Shown: positions 32,840-43,700 of the stretch, one piece after another
Layout: every line of letters starts with the position of its first letter
How positions within the stretch are numbered: the first letter of the stretch is position 1
Assembly (NCBI GenBank): GCA_009829735.1
Contig: CM020619.1
Coordinates: 17,799,816-17,863,815, forward strand
Direction of reading: 5' to 3'
DNA from: Pyropia yezoensis
Taxonomy: Eukaryota; Rhodophyta; Bangiophyceae; Bangiales; Bangiaceae
Length of the DNA stretch: 64,000 bases
The notes under the pieces: generated by a model
Database searches by the model: none
Seen by the model: the letters and a program-made list of their open reading frames with translations, nothing else
Told to the model about the DNA's origin: nothing
Made by a program: the position numbers and the translations under genes

Positions 32840-34144
32840 ATGAAGCGCCAACGCGATTCTTCCCTACCTGCCGTCTGCGTCGACCTGGACCTGTGCCGTG
32901 TTCCCGTTGTACGTGAGGCTGCCACGCGCATGGTTCACGAGTGGTGTGATCGGGTCTTACGACAGTACAGTCCTTCGACGCCCGCGTCTGGTGACGCCGG
33001 AAGCCCCGTGCTGTTGCCAGACAGTGCTCGATGGGCTCTGGACGTCGCCATCTGCAGAAGTCTGCGGCGTGCCTGTACAGCACGACACACCGGGCCGGGG
33101 GATGACAAATGCGCTCGCCCCAGTGACACTGTTTCTTTTACTGCCACTCGCCCCGGCGACGAGGCGGGCACAGCAGCCGGTGGAAACATCACCGCCCTGG
33201 CTGGTGCAGCAGCGGCGGGTACAGTGGCGGGCGCAGCCGGTGGCGAGGCGGGCACAGCAGCCGGCGGTGACATTGTCGCTGTCACTGGCGCAGCGACGGG
33301 CGCAGCCGGCGGCGAGGCGGGCACTGGTGCCGGCACTACCACTCGCCCCGACGGCGAGGCGGGCACTGGTGCGGGCCCTGCGACTGGCCCCGGCGGCGAG
33401 GCGGGCACAGCAGCCGGTGGTCACATCACCGCTCTGGCTGGTGCAGCAGCGGCGGGTGCAGTGGCGGCGGATGCAGTGGCGGGCGCAGCGGGCGCTGTGG
33501 CTGGTGCAGCGGCGGGCGCAGCCGGCGGCGGCGGGGCGGGCTCCGGTTCGGACAGGCGAAACGATGGTCGTCAACAACGGCGGAAGGACACCCGCCAGAG
33601 AGTCCGCCAACGCCTCAAACGGAAAGCCATAATCGGTCGTCTCGACGCTGAATTGGTGGACCTGAAGCAGCTTATCGAGCGGCAGGCGACGATCATCTCT
33701 GACATGAGCCGTCTTCTGCACCGACAGCAGCAGGGGGACGTCTCCGCCCGTGCCGGCGGACCCGCGGACGTGGTTATGCAGGCCCCGTCTACTGGTGGTG
33801 CGGGTGGTCCTGGTGGAGTTGGAGGTGGCGGCGCGTCCGTGTCTGGTGGGCTGCCGGTTACGTTCAAGGAATTACTGCGGCTGTGCGCCGATCTGTGGGA
33901 CGCCAACCTACGTGCACGGCGCCTTTGTAACGAGCCCCCGCTGCCGGAGGGCACGTCTGCACCGGGAGGAGCGAACATAGACGCGGCCGGTTCGGCACCG
34001 GGAGGAGCGAACACAGACGCAGACGCCGAACCGGCCGCGCCCCCGGTCCCGCCCCCGGCCGACACTCCGGGAGAAGGGAATATAGACTCGGACGCCGAAT
34101 GGGTGCGGCGGACGGACGCCGGGGACTCTTCCAGCCATGGGTAG
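32840..34144 (+). CDS. Basic coiled-coil (bZIP-like) protein
   Basis: Encodes 434 residues from ATG 32840 (MKRQRDSSLP). Residues about 100-235 are Gly/Ala/Thr repeats (units such as GGEAGTAAGG), a diverged coding minisatellite. Then a strongly basic stretch (RRKDTRQRVRQRLKRK, about 247-262) runs straight into a heptad helix with Leu/Ile every seventh residue or so (about 263-290), which resembles a basic leucine zipper. The conserved Asn of classical bZIP basic regions is missing, so the call is tentative. The C-terminus is Gly- and Pro-rich and acidic. It may bind DNA as a dimer (inference). Copy A of the shared module lies upstream. Confidence 0.5.
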   Translation: MKRQRDSSLPAVCVDLDLCRVPVVREAATRMVHEWCDRVLRQYSPSTPASGDAGSPVLLPDSARWALDVAICRSLRRACTARHTGPGDDKCARPSDTVSFTATRPGDEAGTAAGGNITALAGAAAAGTVAGAAGGEAGTAAGGDIVAVTGAATGAAGGEAGTGAGTTTRPDGEAGTGAGPATGPGGEAGTAAGGHITALAGAAAAGAVAADAVAGAAGAVAGAAAGAAGGGGAGSGSDRRNDGRQQRRKDTRQRVRQRLKRKAIIGRLDAELVDLKQLIERQATIISDMSRLLHRQQQGDVSARAGGPADVVMQAPSTGGAGGPGGVGGGGASVSGGLPVTFKELLRLCADLWDANLRARRLCNEPPLPEGTSAPGGANIDAAGSAPGGANTDADAEPAAPPVPPPADTPGEGNIDSDAEWVRRTDAGDSSSHG

Positions 34145-36539
34145 GGTATCGTTTTGGGCGGCCCTACCGTCTCCCAGTGCGCTGCGCAGGCCGCCTGCGA
34201 GGCAGGCACATTAGCCGTGGCGCATTGGCCGTTACGTTACGCGGGTGACCGAGCGGCGCCGTTGCCGGTGCCAGTGCCTGTCCGCCCGCCCGCGCCCGCG
34301 GCTACTGTACATGGCTGCCGGCGCCCGCGGTCGTTCTGTTTGTGGCGGGGTCCCTTCACAGGAAGGACGAGAGCAATAAGAAGACAAGTCCTTTTCTCAC
34401 ATGGTAACTCACCGTGCTTGTGGACGTCAAGCCCCGTGCGGGAATGGCCTTCCATCTTGGTCGAGGCGTGTTGCTCGCTAGAGAAGAGACAGCTCTTGGA
34501 AAAGGGTCCGATATCATTCAAGAATGAAAAGCGGTCGCTGCCAGCAGCTGTCCTGGGCGTGCAGCACAAGCCTACATATGGGCTCTCCAAGGCGATGGTG
34601 CGTGTGGTGGCGGCACACCTGCGTCTCTCTGCCGCTCGCTCGCGGTCGTCACGGGGGATTTGGTTTTTGTCGGCAGACGCCGCGGAGAGATCGCCGACGT
34701 GCTCGGCCTGCACCTGCCGCCGGTGGTGGCGGCGGTGGCGCCCATTTGTTTGGACGCTGGTACGGGGCGGGTGGTGAGGGTCAGGGCGCGGGGGGGGCGG
34801 GGGGGGGGGCACCCGCCGTTGCCGCCCGCGCTGCTGGAGGTGGGCCAGAGCGCGCGCGTCGGGGGGGCCGCCGCCCCGTAGCACGTGTTGGACAAGCCAT
34901 CGCCCTCCGCGGCGGCGGCAGAGACAGCAGGGGCATCCGCGCCCGCTGCATCACGAAAGGGGGCAGCGGCAGCGGCGGTGGCCATGGTGACAGCCGCGGC
35001 GGGCCCCCTACCGCGGCGACACCCCCCCCGTCGTCGGTGGCAGCCGCAGCGGCCGGCGGCGGCAGCGTCGGCGGCACCCTCTCCTGCTGGTCACGTACCA
35101 CCAGCGACGGCGACGGCGGCGGTGGTGGCAGCCGCCGCAGGGGACAGGGAGCGGGTGGGGGTGGCGGGGGCGGCGGCTGCGGCGGGCGCGTCGGCGGAGT
35201 GTGCGTGTCTGGGGGGGGAGGGGGGGTGAGTGCATCATGCCACGATGGGGCGGGGGAAATGGGAGGCGTGAGGGGGGCGGGGGTGCAGTGATGGGCGTGT
35301 AAGGCGTGCCGGCGGGAGTCCAACACCGGCGCCTCCCGCGCACGAGAGCACAGAGTGCTAGGGAATAGACTTTAGCTTTATGAATAGCGAACCTGGGGTG
35401 GGCGCAAGGTAAGGGACATCCAACATTGTGCCCGCTGATAATATGTTTTTGCACTTTCCTGGCCCGCTAGGACAGCGAAGTCGGCGACGTGAGGCGGAGC
35501 GCCGTCATGATGCTCGTTTCGGCTTGGAATCGTCGCATTTGGAAGCGTAAAAGGACGGTGGCCGTGGGGGAGGGGTGGGATACATCGTCTGCCCAGCCTG
35601 CGGTGGCGGAGGTAGACGGAGAATGGGCGGGTGCCCTGAAGGTGGTGTGCCCTCCCAAAATAGAAGCTATCTACTTATCTGTGAGAGAACACACACGATC
35701 ATGAACCAAGCGGGGACCGCAACGAGAAGCGCACCCAGTTCACGAGGTCACACCCGAGTTGCCCAGTGCCTACAAAGATCAGACACTCGCCACCCTCCCG
35801 CTCCCCGCTCCCGACGCGCCGTCCACCACCTTGCCTTCGTCTCCCTAATCCGCGGCCAAAACTCCAGTCCCCCAGCCCCCCCGACCCCCCTCTTCCCCCT
35901 CCCACTCCGCTGCACCGATGTCCCGCCGTGGCCAGTCTTATCGCTGCCGCCTAGAGGTCCTGGGAAGCCGGCGACGTTACGACATTGGCCGCCACGTTGA
36001 GGAGTACCGCACAAGCACCTGTCGCGGCCGCCGTGCCCGGGGGGGCGTGGGAGACGGGTGCCCAACGCGCCGCCACCGGAAGAGTCGGCACCGCTGGCGT
36101 CTGCCCATCATGGGCCTTCCGCAACAGGCTCAACACACTCCCGGCAGTCACACATGGAGCAGGTAGCAGGTCGGCCGCGCCTTGTACGGCGTCCTTCTGG
36201 CCACCGCACAGCGACACCAGCCCCTCTCTCCGCACAGCGCGACGAGCAGCTGTCCCTGTGTGGGTGTAGTGGTCGCAGTAAGAGCGGCAAGGAGGCGACA
36301 AGGCGCCACCAATGCGCGCGGACTGGTGCTAGACGGTAGCAGCCCCAAGGCCCAGGATGAACCCTTCAGGAATAGAAGACAGATGCGCATGCTCCCGAGC
36401 CTTTTTTGCAGGCAACCCGTCGTATACAACATCCCCCCCCCTCTCCGGTCCTCTCCTTTCGCCCACCCCTTCCCTCCTCTCCCCCCCCCCCCCCCCCCCC
36501 CCCACCCCGCCTCCGCCTCTTCATCGAGTCCATACACTC
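34145..36539. other. Intergenic region with minor ORFs
   Basis: No domain-bearing gene. Two frames look less like noise: 34660-34881 (+), containing GEIADVLGLHLPPVVAAVAP, and 35918-36166 (+), 82 residues from an ATG after a pyrimidine-rich leader, starting MSRRGQSYRCRLEVLGSRR. Both are unsupported beyond that. A 23-C tract is at 36481-36503, near the 3' end of the SET gene. Confidence 0.35.
35918..36166 (+). CDS. Small basic ORF, uncertain
   Basis: Frame of 82 residues from ATG 35918, very rich in Arg and His (MSRRGQSYRCRLEVLGSRRRYDIG at the start). The leader just upstream is a C/T tract like those of other genes in the window. No known domain. It could be a first exon or chance. Confidence 0.2.
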   Translation: MSRRGQSYRCRLEVLGSRRRYDIGRHVEEYRTSTCRGRRARGGVGDGCPTRRHRKSRHRWRLPIMGLPQQAQHTPGSHTWSR

Positions 36540-37343
36540 TCAAGAATAGAAGTACGCGTACACGTCACCGTAATCGACCAGAATCTCCTCCCCAACCGCG
36601 ATGTCCTCCGTCACCTGTACGTGTGCGGTCCAGGGCAGCACCAGTTGCTCCTTCGTGTGCACGGGGAGTGGCGCCTGCACAAATATGGCGTTGCCATAGC
36701 CGTGCGACTCAGGGGCATTTGTGAACCCCGCCGCGCAAAAGGGCGCAGGGAACACCCACACTGGGTCCGGGCTCGCCATGCGCGAGGTGTAGTAGCACCG
36801 CTTTGTGGCTACGTGCGTTGCGACGTCGGTAGGCCGCGCGCGGCGCTCGGCGTCCTCCCAAAAGTCACGGTGCATGTCGAGCTGCAACGCGTTGCGCTTC
36901 CACTTGCGCACAGTGCAGCACAGGTCACGTGGCAGGCTGCCAAGTCCATACCTGGCCGTGCTGACGCGGGCGTCGCTGGGCGGCGTGGCCACCTCAAGGT
37001 CGTGAAAAACCAGCTGCCCGTAAAATGGGAGGATCTGTTCTCCCGCGGAGATGTTGCGCGCAGCGAAGACCCCCCGGCCGTGCACGTCCGATGGCGCCAC
37101 GTACGTTCCGCTCGCCCGCGCGTCCGCAGCCAGCAGAGACCCAGTACGCTCCTCTGCGAGAAGAACAGACAGCTCCGCCTCCGTCCAGCTGCACACGGGC
37201 ACTCCCAACAGGCCGCGGCCGCGGCCGCGACCACGCGTCCGCATCCCGCGAATATGACATAGGCGGTCCACAACAGCCTCGGGAAGGCACGAGTAGGACG
37301 GCATGACGCTCGGCGGGGCCCATTCCGCGACGGGGGAGGCCAT
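36540..37343 (-). CDS. SET-domain protein
   Basis: Encodes 267 residues from ATG 37343. The SET fold is split in the usual way. The N-terminal element is VHGRGVFAARNISAGEQI followed by LPFYGQLVF (about residues 87-112). The cofactor pocket strand contains AGFTNAPESHGYGNA (about 205-219), corresponding to the family's NHxCxPN motif but without the canonical histidine and cysteine. The C-terminal element is TEDIAVGEEILVDYGD (about 245-260). No pre-SET or post-SET cysteine cluster is seen. SET enzymes transfer methyl from S-adenosylmethionine to lysine on histones or other proteins. The altered middle motif makes activity uncertain. It faces the ORF at 37532 head to head, 188 bp apart. Confidence 0.7.
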   Translation of the reverse strand: MASPVAEWAPPSVMPSYSCLPEAVVDRLCHIRGMRTRGRGRGRGLLGVPVCSWTEAELSVLLAEERTGSLLAADARASGTYVAPSDVHGRGVFAARNISAGEQILPFYGQLVFHDLEVATPPSDARVSTARYGLGSLPRDLCCTVRKWKRNALQLDMHRDFWEDAERRARPTDVATHVATKRCYYTSRMASPDPVWVFPAPFCAAGFTNAPESHGYGNAIFVQAPLPVHTKEQLVLPWTAHVQVTEDIAVGEEILVDYGDVYAYFYS

Positions 37344-37531
37344 GGCGGCCACTTAACGCAGAAGACAGCAGCGAGGGGAGGGGCAGTATCGACAAACGAA
37401 GCGCGGCGAGGCGCCGACCAAAAAACAGTAGCACTGTCGTGCAGCCAGACAAGGCAGGGGGTGTTGATGCGTGCACCTGTGGCGGCAGGAGCACCTAGAA
37501 GGACGCGTTAACCGCTACTGCCGCAGCCAAG
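37344..37531. promoter_or_regulatory. Candidate bidirectional promoter
   Basis: A 188-bp gap between the divergent ATGs of the SET gene (minus) and the Gly-rich ORF (plus). No TATA box seen. The role is inferred from position only. Confidence 0.3.
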
Positions 37532-37879
37532 ATGACTGCCACGAACGGCGGCGGCCAGAGTTGGCAGGGCGCGGCGGGGGAAAACGGGGGGATGGGGATG
37601 ACGGGTCGTAGCGGGCCCGACGGCTGCAGCCGCGGCTACAGCAGCAGCTGCAGGAGCCGCAGCAGAGTCCCGAGAAGCTGCCAACGTGGCGGTGTGCGCA
37701 GGGGAGGAGTGCACACGGGAGGCGTGCACAGGGGAGGCGTGCACAAGGGAGGCGTGCACAGGGGAGGCGTGCACAGGGGAGGCGGTAGCAGTGGTGGTGG
37801 TGGTGGTGGTGGGGGTGACGGCGTGTTTGCGGCCGTCGGCGGCGGCGAGCTGCCCCGGAAAGGGCGCCGGTACTCGTGA
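37532..37879 (+). CDS. Small Gly-rich protein with GGVH repeats
   Basis: Frame of 115 residues from ATG 37532. Residues about 50-80 are a tandem array of RGGVHKGGVH-type pentads, encoded by a 15-bp minisatellite (GTGCACAGGGGAGGC). A poly-Gly stretch follows and the frame stops cleanly at TGA. Composition suggests a structural or nucleic-acid-associated protein, but no family is recognised and it may be a non-coding minisatellite. Confidence 0.3.
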   Translation: MTATNGGGQSWQGAAGENGGMGMTGRSGPDGCSRGYSSSCRSRSRVPRSCQRGGVRRGGVHTGGVHRGGVHKGGVHRGGVHRGGGSSGGGGGGGGDGVFAAVGGGELPRKGRRYS

Positions 37880-37991
37880 GAATTTGAAACGTAACCGGGA
37901 CGAAGGCGCGCAGCCTGGACGAGGCCAACACATTTCTCAACTTGCAGCGCTGCCGGCCCAGCAGCTGCGCGCCACCCACGTCGCTGGCAGG

Positions 37992-39648
37992 CTACAGCTC
38001 CATCGGCTCGCACCCTCCAGGGACAGCAAAGTGCTCCACGCTCAGGGCCGAAAGGCGCTCGACCATCGTCTGCGCGGCTTTCACCATCTCAGCAGGGTCA
38101 ACCTTGGCACCAACCGTCCAGCGCGCAAACTCGGCGGTCCTGGTCCGCATCAGGAATACGCGGAGCACGGCGATGTGCTTGCGTAATGTGGCTTCCACCA
38201 AGGAGGGCGGTGGTTCTGGTCCCCTGGGTGCGACCGCGTTGACGGCCGCATAGGCTGCTGGCTGCGGAAAGCACCGACGCAGCAGCCAAAAGGGGGGGAT
38301 GCTCTGACGAGCAGCCTCGGCGCCGTCTTGACGCGTAGCCTGCCCGGAAGCCTCGCCGGCCGCTCCCGCAGCCCCGGCCGGTCCCGCCGCCCCGGCCGCC
38401 GGAGCGTCCCTATCAGTACCTCCGGCGTCTGTGCCCGACCCGGCGGTGGTGCCGCCGTCGTTTGCGTCAGAGGTCGACTCATCAGAGGCATCGGCAGCAG
38501 CGGCGCGAGCCCGCGCTGCGTCTTGCGGTACACGCAGCACGGCCATCGCTCCGCTCGGTGGCTGGCCAGTCAGGCGGCCACAAAAGCAGGCCAAAATAGT
38601 GGCCTGTCGGCGGCGGAGACCGCGACGTAGCGCCTCCTTCTTCCCCTTGATCGCATTGCCTGCCGCGTCCAGCTGCTGTGCGGCGTTTTTGTCAACTTGC
38701 TCGTGGAGGGGTAGAGTAAAAAACAGCTCTGCCCCGTCACCACGGCTCTCCACCTCCAGCTGCGGCTCCTTCTCGGCGATGCTTTTGAGCGCGTCAAAGT
38801 CGGCGCGACCGCACGCGCCCAACGTCCTCCAACAGGAACAGACCCGCAACTTCTTGGTGTAGACGAGCGCGGATGGGTCGGAGCGCGGGGTGGAGAAGCC
38901 AACCGTCGCGTCACAAACACTGGCAAAGTCCGAGAGCAGCTCCGCCTGCGACGCGTTGTTGCCGTGGTTGTACATGTACCGCCCTAGGCCGCGCAGGTGC
39001 CCCTCGATGGTGTCATCGGCCACGAACGCCACGGCCAGCCGATTGGCGCCGACTTGGTGACAGAGGTGGGCAATGGGCGCGTGAAGGTAGAGCGACAACG
39101 TCTTGGACGACTTTGTCTCTGGGTCGAGGGGTTTGACTTCGTGAAAAAGGGGACCCAGAACAGACGCCGCCAGTCGAGTGATGGCGGCAGCTCCGCTTCG
39201 GGCAGCCGCCTCCTGGTCTCCGAGGGAAGCCCGCCAGGACGCATTCACCAGTTGCACCAGCTGAAAGAGGATGAAGAACACGGGGTCAAGGTCGCTCGAC
39301 ATGATGTACGGTCGGGCGGCCACGTGAGCGACGAGCTGGCGAAACTCACGCAGGTACAGCGCGTCCATCTTGCCCTTGCCGGTGATCGCCAACAGGATCT
39401 GCCTTACCTCGTCCTGCACCACCTGCGGCTGACACGCCAGCGCAAAGTGCGTTAGGACCTTGGCCAGTGTGCCGGTGCAATGCACGACGGGAACCTGCAG
39501 GCGGCAAGGAATGCCCCGCAGGAGCGGATAGCCGCGCACGCCGCCGCAGGCTGTGCGAGCAGCATTGAGGGCCTTCGTGAAGGCAGTCCTGCCGATGGCG
39601 TGGAGGGCGTAGATGGGTGCCCGCGCCTCCCTGCACCCACCGTGCGGG
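37992..39648 (-). pseudogene. Unknown globular protein, 5' end cut off by repeat
   Basis: A well-behaved frame of about 550 residues ending at 37992. Its 5' end (39648) coincides exactly with the start of the duplicated module at 39649, so the true N-terminus has been replaced; the open frame continues into the repeat only by chance. Motifs: DCPHGGCREARAPI near the break, LYLHAPIAHLCHQVG, DDTIEGHLRGLGRYMYNHG, and a Lys/Arg-rich stretch (GKKEALRRGLRRRQ), then a Gly/Ala/Thr-rich low-complexity segment and a final helical part. The Cys/His-rich N-terminus and LH...H...HQVG arrangement are loosely reminiscent of transposase-derived proteins, but I cannot assign a family. Confidence 0.5.
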
Positions 39649-40640
39649 CAATCTCGTGCAATAATTGGCCGCAAGCATGCAGTAGATAGGATGGAATCAG
39701 CCCCAGACCCAAACACAGGAAAGAACCTAGCAACCGAAGCTAAGGACACGCTGAAGCCGTCGTTTCTACGAACCCGCAATTTAGGGGCGGCAACGCGTTC
39801 GTAAACACGCTCGCGTTCTGGAGGCGCGTCCTCCTCGCAACGGCCCGTGCGGGCGAGTACCGTGACGCGCGTGCGCGCATGCGTGTGACGCCCGCCCCCC
39901 CTCCCCTCCCGCCCCCTCCCCCCCCATCGAGTCGTCACGCCCTTTCCCGCTTGCCCACCCTTCCCCCCCTCCCCCACCGGGCTTCTTTGCCTCTCTTCCC
40001 CACCCCGTCCCCCACCCTTTCCCCGGCCGATAAAGCCCGCCACCCGCCTTGGTCGTGCACGCGCCCGCCCCCTGTTGCCACATCCCGGTCAAGGTACGAA
40101 GAGTGGGGGGGGGGGTGGGGGGGCGGGGGTGAGGAGGTGGTAGGGGAGGGTGGGAAGGTGGGTACAGGGCGGTGTGTGTGTGGGGAGGGGCGGACGAGCG
40201 CGCGGGCGTTTCGCCGGTGACGCCTTGTGCGTAGCCCGGTTGCCCCTCGTCTGCCCCTTCCCACCCGCCCACCGCGCTTGCCCACCCTTCCCCCCCTCCC
40301 CCACCGGGCTTCTTTGCATCTCTTCCCCACCCCGTCCCCCACCCTTTCCCCGGCCGATAAAGCCCGCCACCCGCCTTGGTCGTGCACGCGCCCGCCCCCT
40401 GTTGCCACATCCCGGTCAAGGTACGAAGAGTGGGGGGGGGGGTGGGGGGGCGGGGGTGAGGAGGTGGTAGGGGAGGGTGGGAAGGTGGGTACAGGGCGGT
40501 GTGTGTGTGGGGAGGGGCGGACGAGCGCGCGGGCGTTTCGCCGGTGACGCCTTGTGCGTAGCCCGGTTGCCCCTCGTCTGCCCCTTCCCACCCGCCCACC
40601 GCGCTTGCCCCCTCCTTCCCCCCGCACACTTCTCTTGCCC
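39649..40640 (+). repeat. Shared upstream module, copy B (two tandem units)
   Basis: Starts with the same extended segment as copy A, then carries two ~327-bp units (CGGCCGATAAAGCCCGCC at 40024 and 40351). Cores are at 40214-40256 and 40541-40583; the second ends 162 bp before the helicase ATG at 40745. Confidence 0.8.
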
Positions 40641-40744
40641 TTTTTCGGTGGGCGCGTGTGCCCCTGTGCGCCTGGTCGTCGGTCGTCGGTACGTCGCGGT
40701 CCGTGTTACCCGCTGCGCCGGGTACCTGCACACCTGGATCTTCA

Positions 40745-43700
40745 ATGGAGTTCCAAGGCGACAAGGGGCACGAGGGTTCTCGGGAAAGTGTCCGGCGTGC
40801 CACCTCTACCCCTTCACTTGTGGGGGCTGGGGGCGTTCCGGGCACCCGCGACGCCGACGCACAGCAGCTGGACTCGCTCGTTGCTGATACTTGCACGACA
40901 TTTTTTTTAGGGGGGCCGAGCCCCCCCGCGGCGTCGCTGTTGGTAGCCGTTGAGCGGGCGACAGCGGTGGCCTTGCGCCTTATCGCGCCACGCAAGGACG
41001 TCCCTGTCGACCCCGTCGTGGCGTCGGCGACGGTTCTCAAGCTGCGCGCACTTGTGTGGCCGGCTGCGGATCGGCCAGATGTGATGAACATCTTTTCGCG
41101 TGCCCTGTGCACGGCTCTGCACAGTGACGGGGGTGCATCCGCCCTGACCCTGCCGGCCAATGTTGTGGCCTCGCTGCTGTCTGCCATGGTCCTACCTGTC
41201 ACCCACCCGGACTCCTGGGCGACTGGGGCCCAGCTGTCGGTGTTGACTGTCTGTGCCGCCACTACCACCGCCACCAAGAGCGGGCTACTGACCGGGACCC
41301 GGGGACAGCGCGTGGACCAGCAGCCCGGACTCCCCCTGCTGCCCCGTGCGAGCGGTGCGGGCGACCAGGAGCGGCAGCCCCTACCGACCGCGCCCTGTAT
41401 TGTGGGCGAGTCTGTAGTGGAGGCCGTATGTCTCTTGCTCCTGTCCGGCTTGAGGAACGGGGCGCTTGTTAAGGACTACGTACGAGCGGGCGATATCCTG
41501 CGGTTTCTGTCGTTGACATGGTACTGGGGCTGTTGGTCATCCGCAGCGACAGACGCTCTGGCTGCGTTTTTGGCCGAGGACGCGTCGAGAGTGACCGACC
41601 TCATTGTGGCACGGACGGGCGACTCCGTCGGCGATTCTCGTCTACCACATTCTCGCAACGGGTTGTGCACGGACGTTTGGCGTGAGGTAGGCCAGGCCAT
41701 GTCGAAATCCATGCTCGGCGCACAGGAACAAGCCGCCCGTGGCTCGGCCGCCCGAGCACTTGCCATGGTTCCGTCCATGCACATGATGCTGTCCTTACCT
41801 GGGGTCCTCGCGTGTGCGCCGACTGTTACCCACACAGAGATCCCCGGGTTTGGGTCGTGGAGCGCAGCTGTCACTGCGTACGTTTCCGAGCTTCTCCGTG
41901 GTGTTACTGTGGTTGTTAATGCCGCTCTCTGCAACCCCTCCCCCGAGGGGAACGACGAAGCCGCTACACGCTTGTTGGCCGCTGTGTATACGCTTACCTG
42001 CACCGGGCTCGGTCTACTGTTGTCAGCGGACAAGTCCTTGCGGAAGGACACATGGCGCCTGTTGTGCCTGCTGACGCGGTGGTGCGACGCAGAAGCGTCT
42101 TCTTCGATTGACATGGACATAGTGCAGGAGAATTCGAACAAGGCGGATGACGAGCGACGGTCGTGGTCCCCAGACGTTCTCCTTCGACTGTGTAAGAGCG
42201 TTGTCCGGATGTCGGCCGCGGATAAGGCCACAGTACAAGGTGATCAAGACGTCCTCATATTTGCCTTGGCCCTGGACGCTGCCCTCCGCCTGGTACACGT
42301 TGCGGCCGCTCGTGACGTACCACTCGAGGAGCCTACGCCCCTGCAATCGCTTGCAGTCTGCACGGCGTTCGTTCGGTCCTGTGACGCATTCGTGGCCGCC
42401 CTGCCCATGGGCGACGCGGCCATCTTGCCTTCCGCTGGTAGCCGTGACGCGCGAGCCCGCTTGGCTGCAATCCTGGCACGCTTACTCGACGAAGGTCGTG
42501 GTAGAGTACGAGCACGGACCCCGGCGTCGGTCATCGGGAACCTGCGGCGCCTGGTACTGAGCTGCGTTCGCTTCCTGGCGTCCGAAGCGTGGGAACGGCC
42601 CGACTACAGGGCGTTCAAGAGGCCTGTGGCAGACGCCTGGTTCGAATCCCTGCCGTGGGTGTGGTGCCTGGCCTTTGGTGACCCCGGTAGCGTGGCCCGG
42701 GAAGTCGCAACCGCCGCCGAGTTGTACTGGACAGCGGTCGGGCGACGCGGCCGTCGTGAAACACCAAACACGTTGTCAGTGTCAAGAACTACGATGGCCA
42801 TCACTACCAGCCGCCTGCTACAGACGCACGACCGTGGGCAGCTACTGGCCGGTGGCGCGGCGCTGTTGAATGTGCTGACCAACGTGCAGCGCACCCTGTT
42901 TTACGGCAAGATCAGCCGGGACTTGCGAGAATTGAGCTCCGCTGTCGATGAGATTATCGGCACCGTCGAGGGGGGGCCTGGAGCTCGTCATCGCGACAGG
43001 AGCGGCCCCGCCGCCGCGCGGCATGTACGTGAGCACGCGTGCGAGCCTGTACGTGTACGCACAAGCGGGTCAGGCACAATGGAAGACCCCATCGAGATTA
43101 TCGATGACGACGAGGAAGAGGGGCTTGTGGCTCTACCTCAAGAGTCATCGTCGGTGGCAACCGTCCATGTACGCGGTCTTGACGCTGCACAAGGTCCCAC
43201 GGCGCACCCAGTGCGCGGTGGTACCGTCCCAGTGGCTGGTGTGCAGCCCCTGGGAGCAGTCGGAGGAGGAGGTTCCTGTACACCACAAGAATTGACAGAC
43301 GTCGGTGACCTCCCGGAACTGCCTGGGCACCTGGCACAGCGCAGAGCCATGGGCGTCTGCGCCCTGGTGAACTCCACGTCACCATGGATACCGGCCTCTG
43401 TCATTCACCTGGATGACGGGGAGGACAGGGATGTCGCGACCGGATCGGCGGCCGAGTGGCGGTGCCGCGTACTGCGGCTGGTGACCGCCAAGGCCAATTT
43501 GACAGTCTCCACAGTCGCCGACGAGGTGTACCGGGAGAATGGCAGTGATCGTCGTCGCCCCGACCACCCTGTCTCGGTCCACGCACCCACTGCGCAACTG
43601 CGAGCTCACTATGGCAGCTCGCTCGTGGTGGCGGCTACCCACACCGAGGCCGAACAAGCAGAGACGGTGGACAAGCTCATCCTTGTCGAAGAGCACCCCC

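Noticed and set aside
39649-40043. N-terminal 130 residues of the 683-codon minus-strand frame
   Set aside because: They come from the duplicated module; the same peptide appears in front of unrelated sequence at 32.0-32.4 kb.
40658-40744. Start of the Sen1-like protein at 40658
   Set aside because: That start is not ATG and lies in the leader close to the repeat module; the first good ATG is 40745.
42637-42650. GGTTCGAATCC as the B box of a tRNA gene
   Set aside because: It is inside the open Sen1-like frame and no cloverleaf or A box fits around it.
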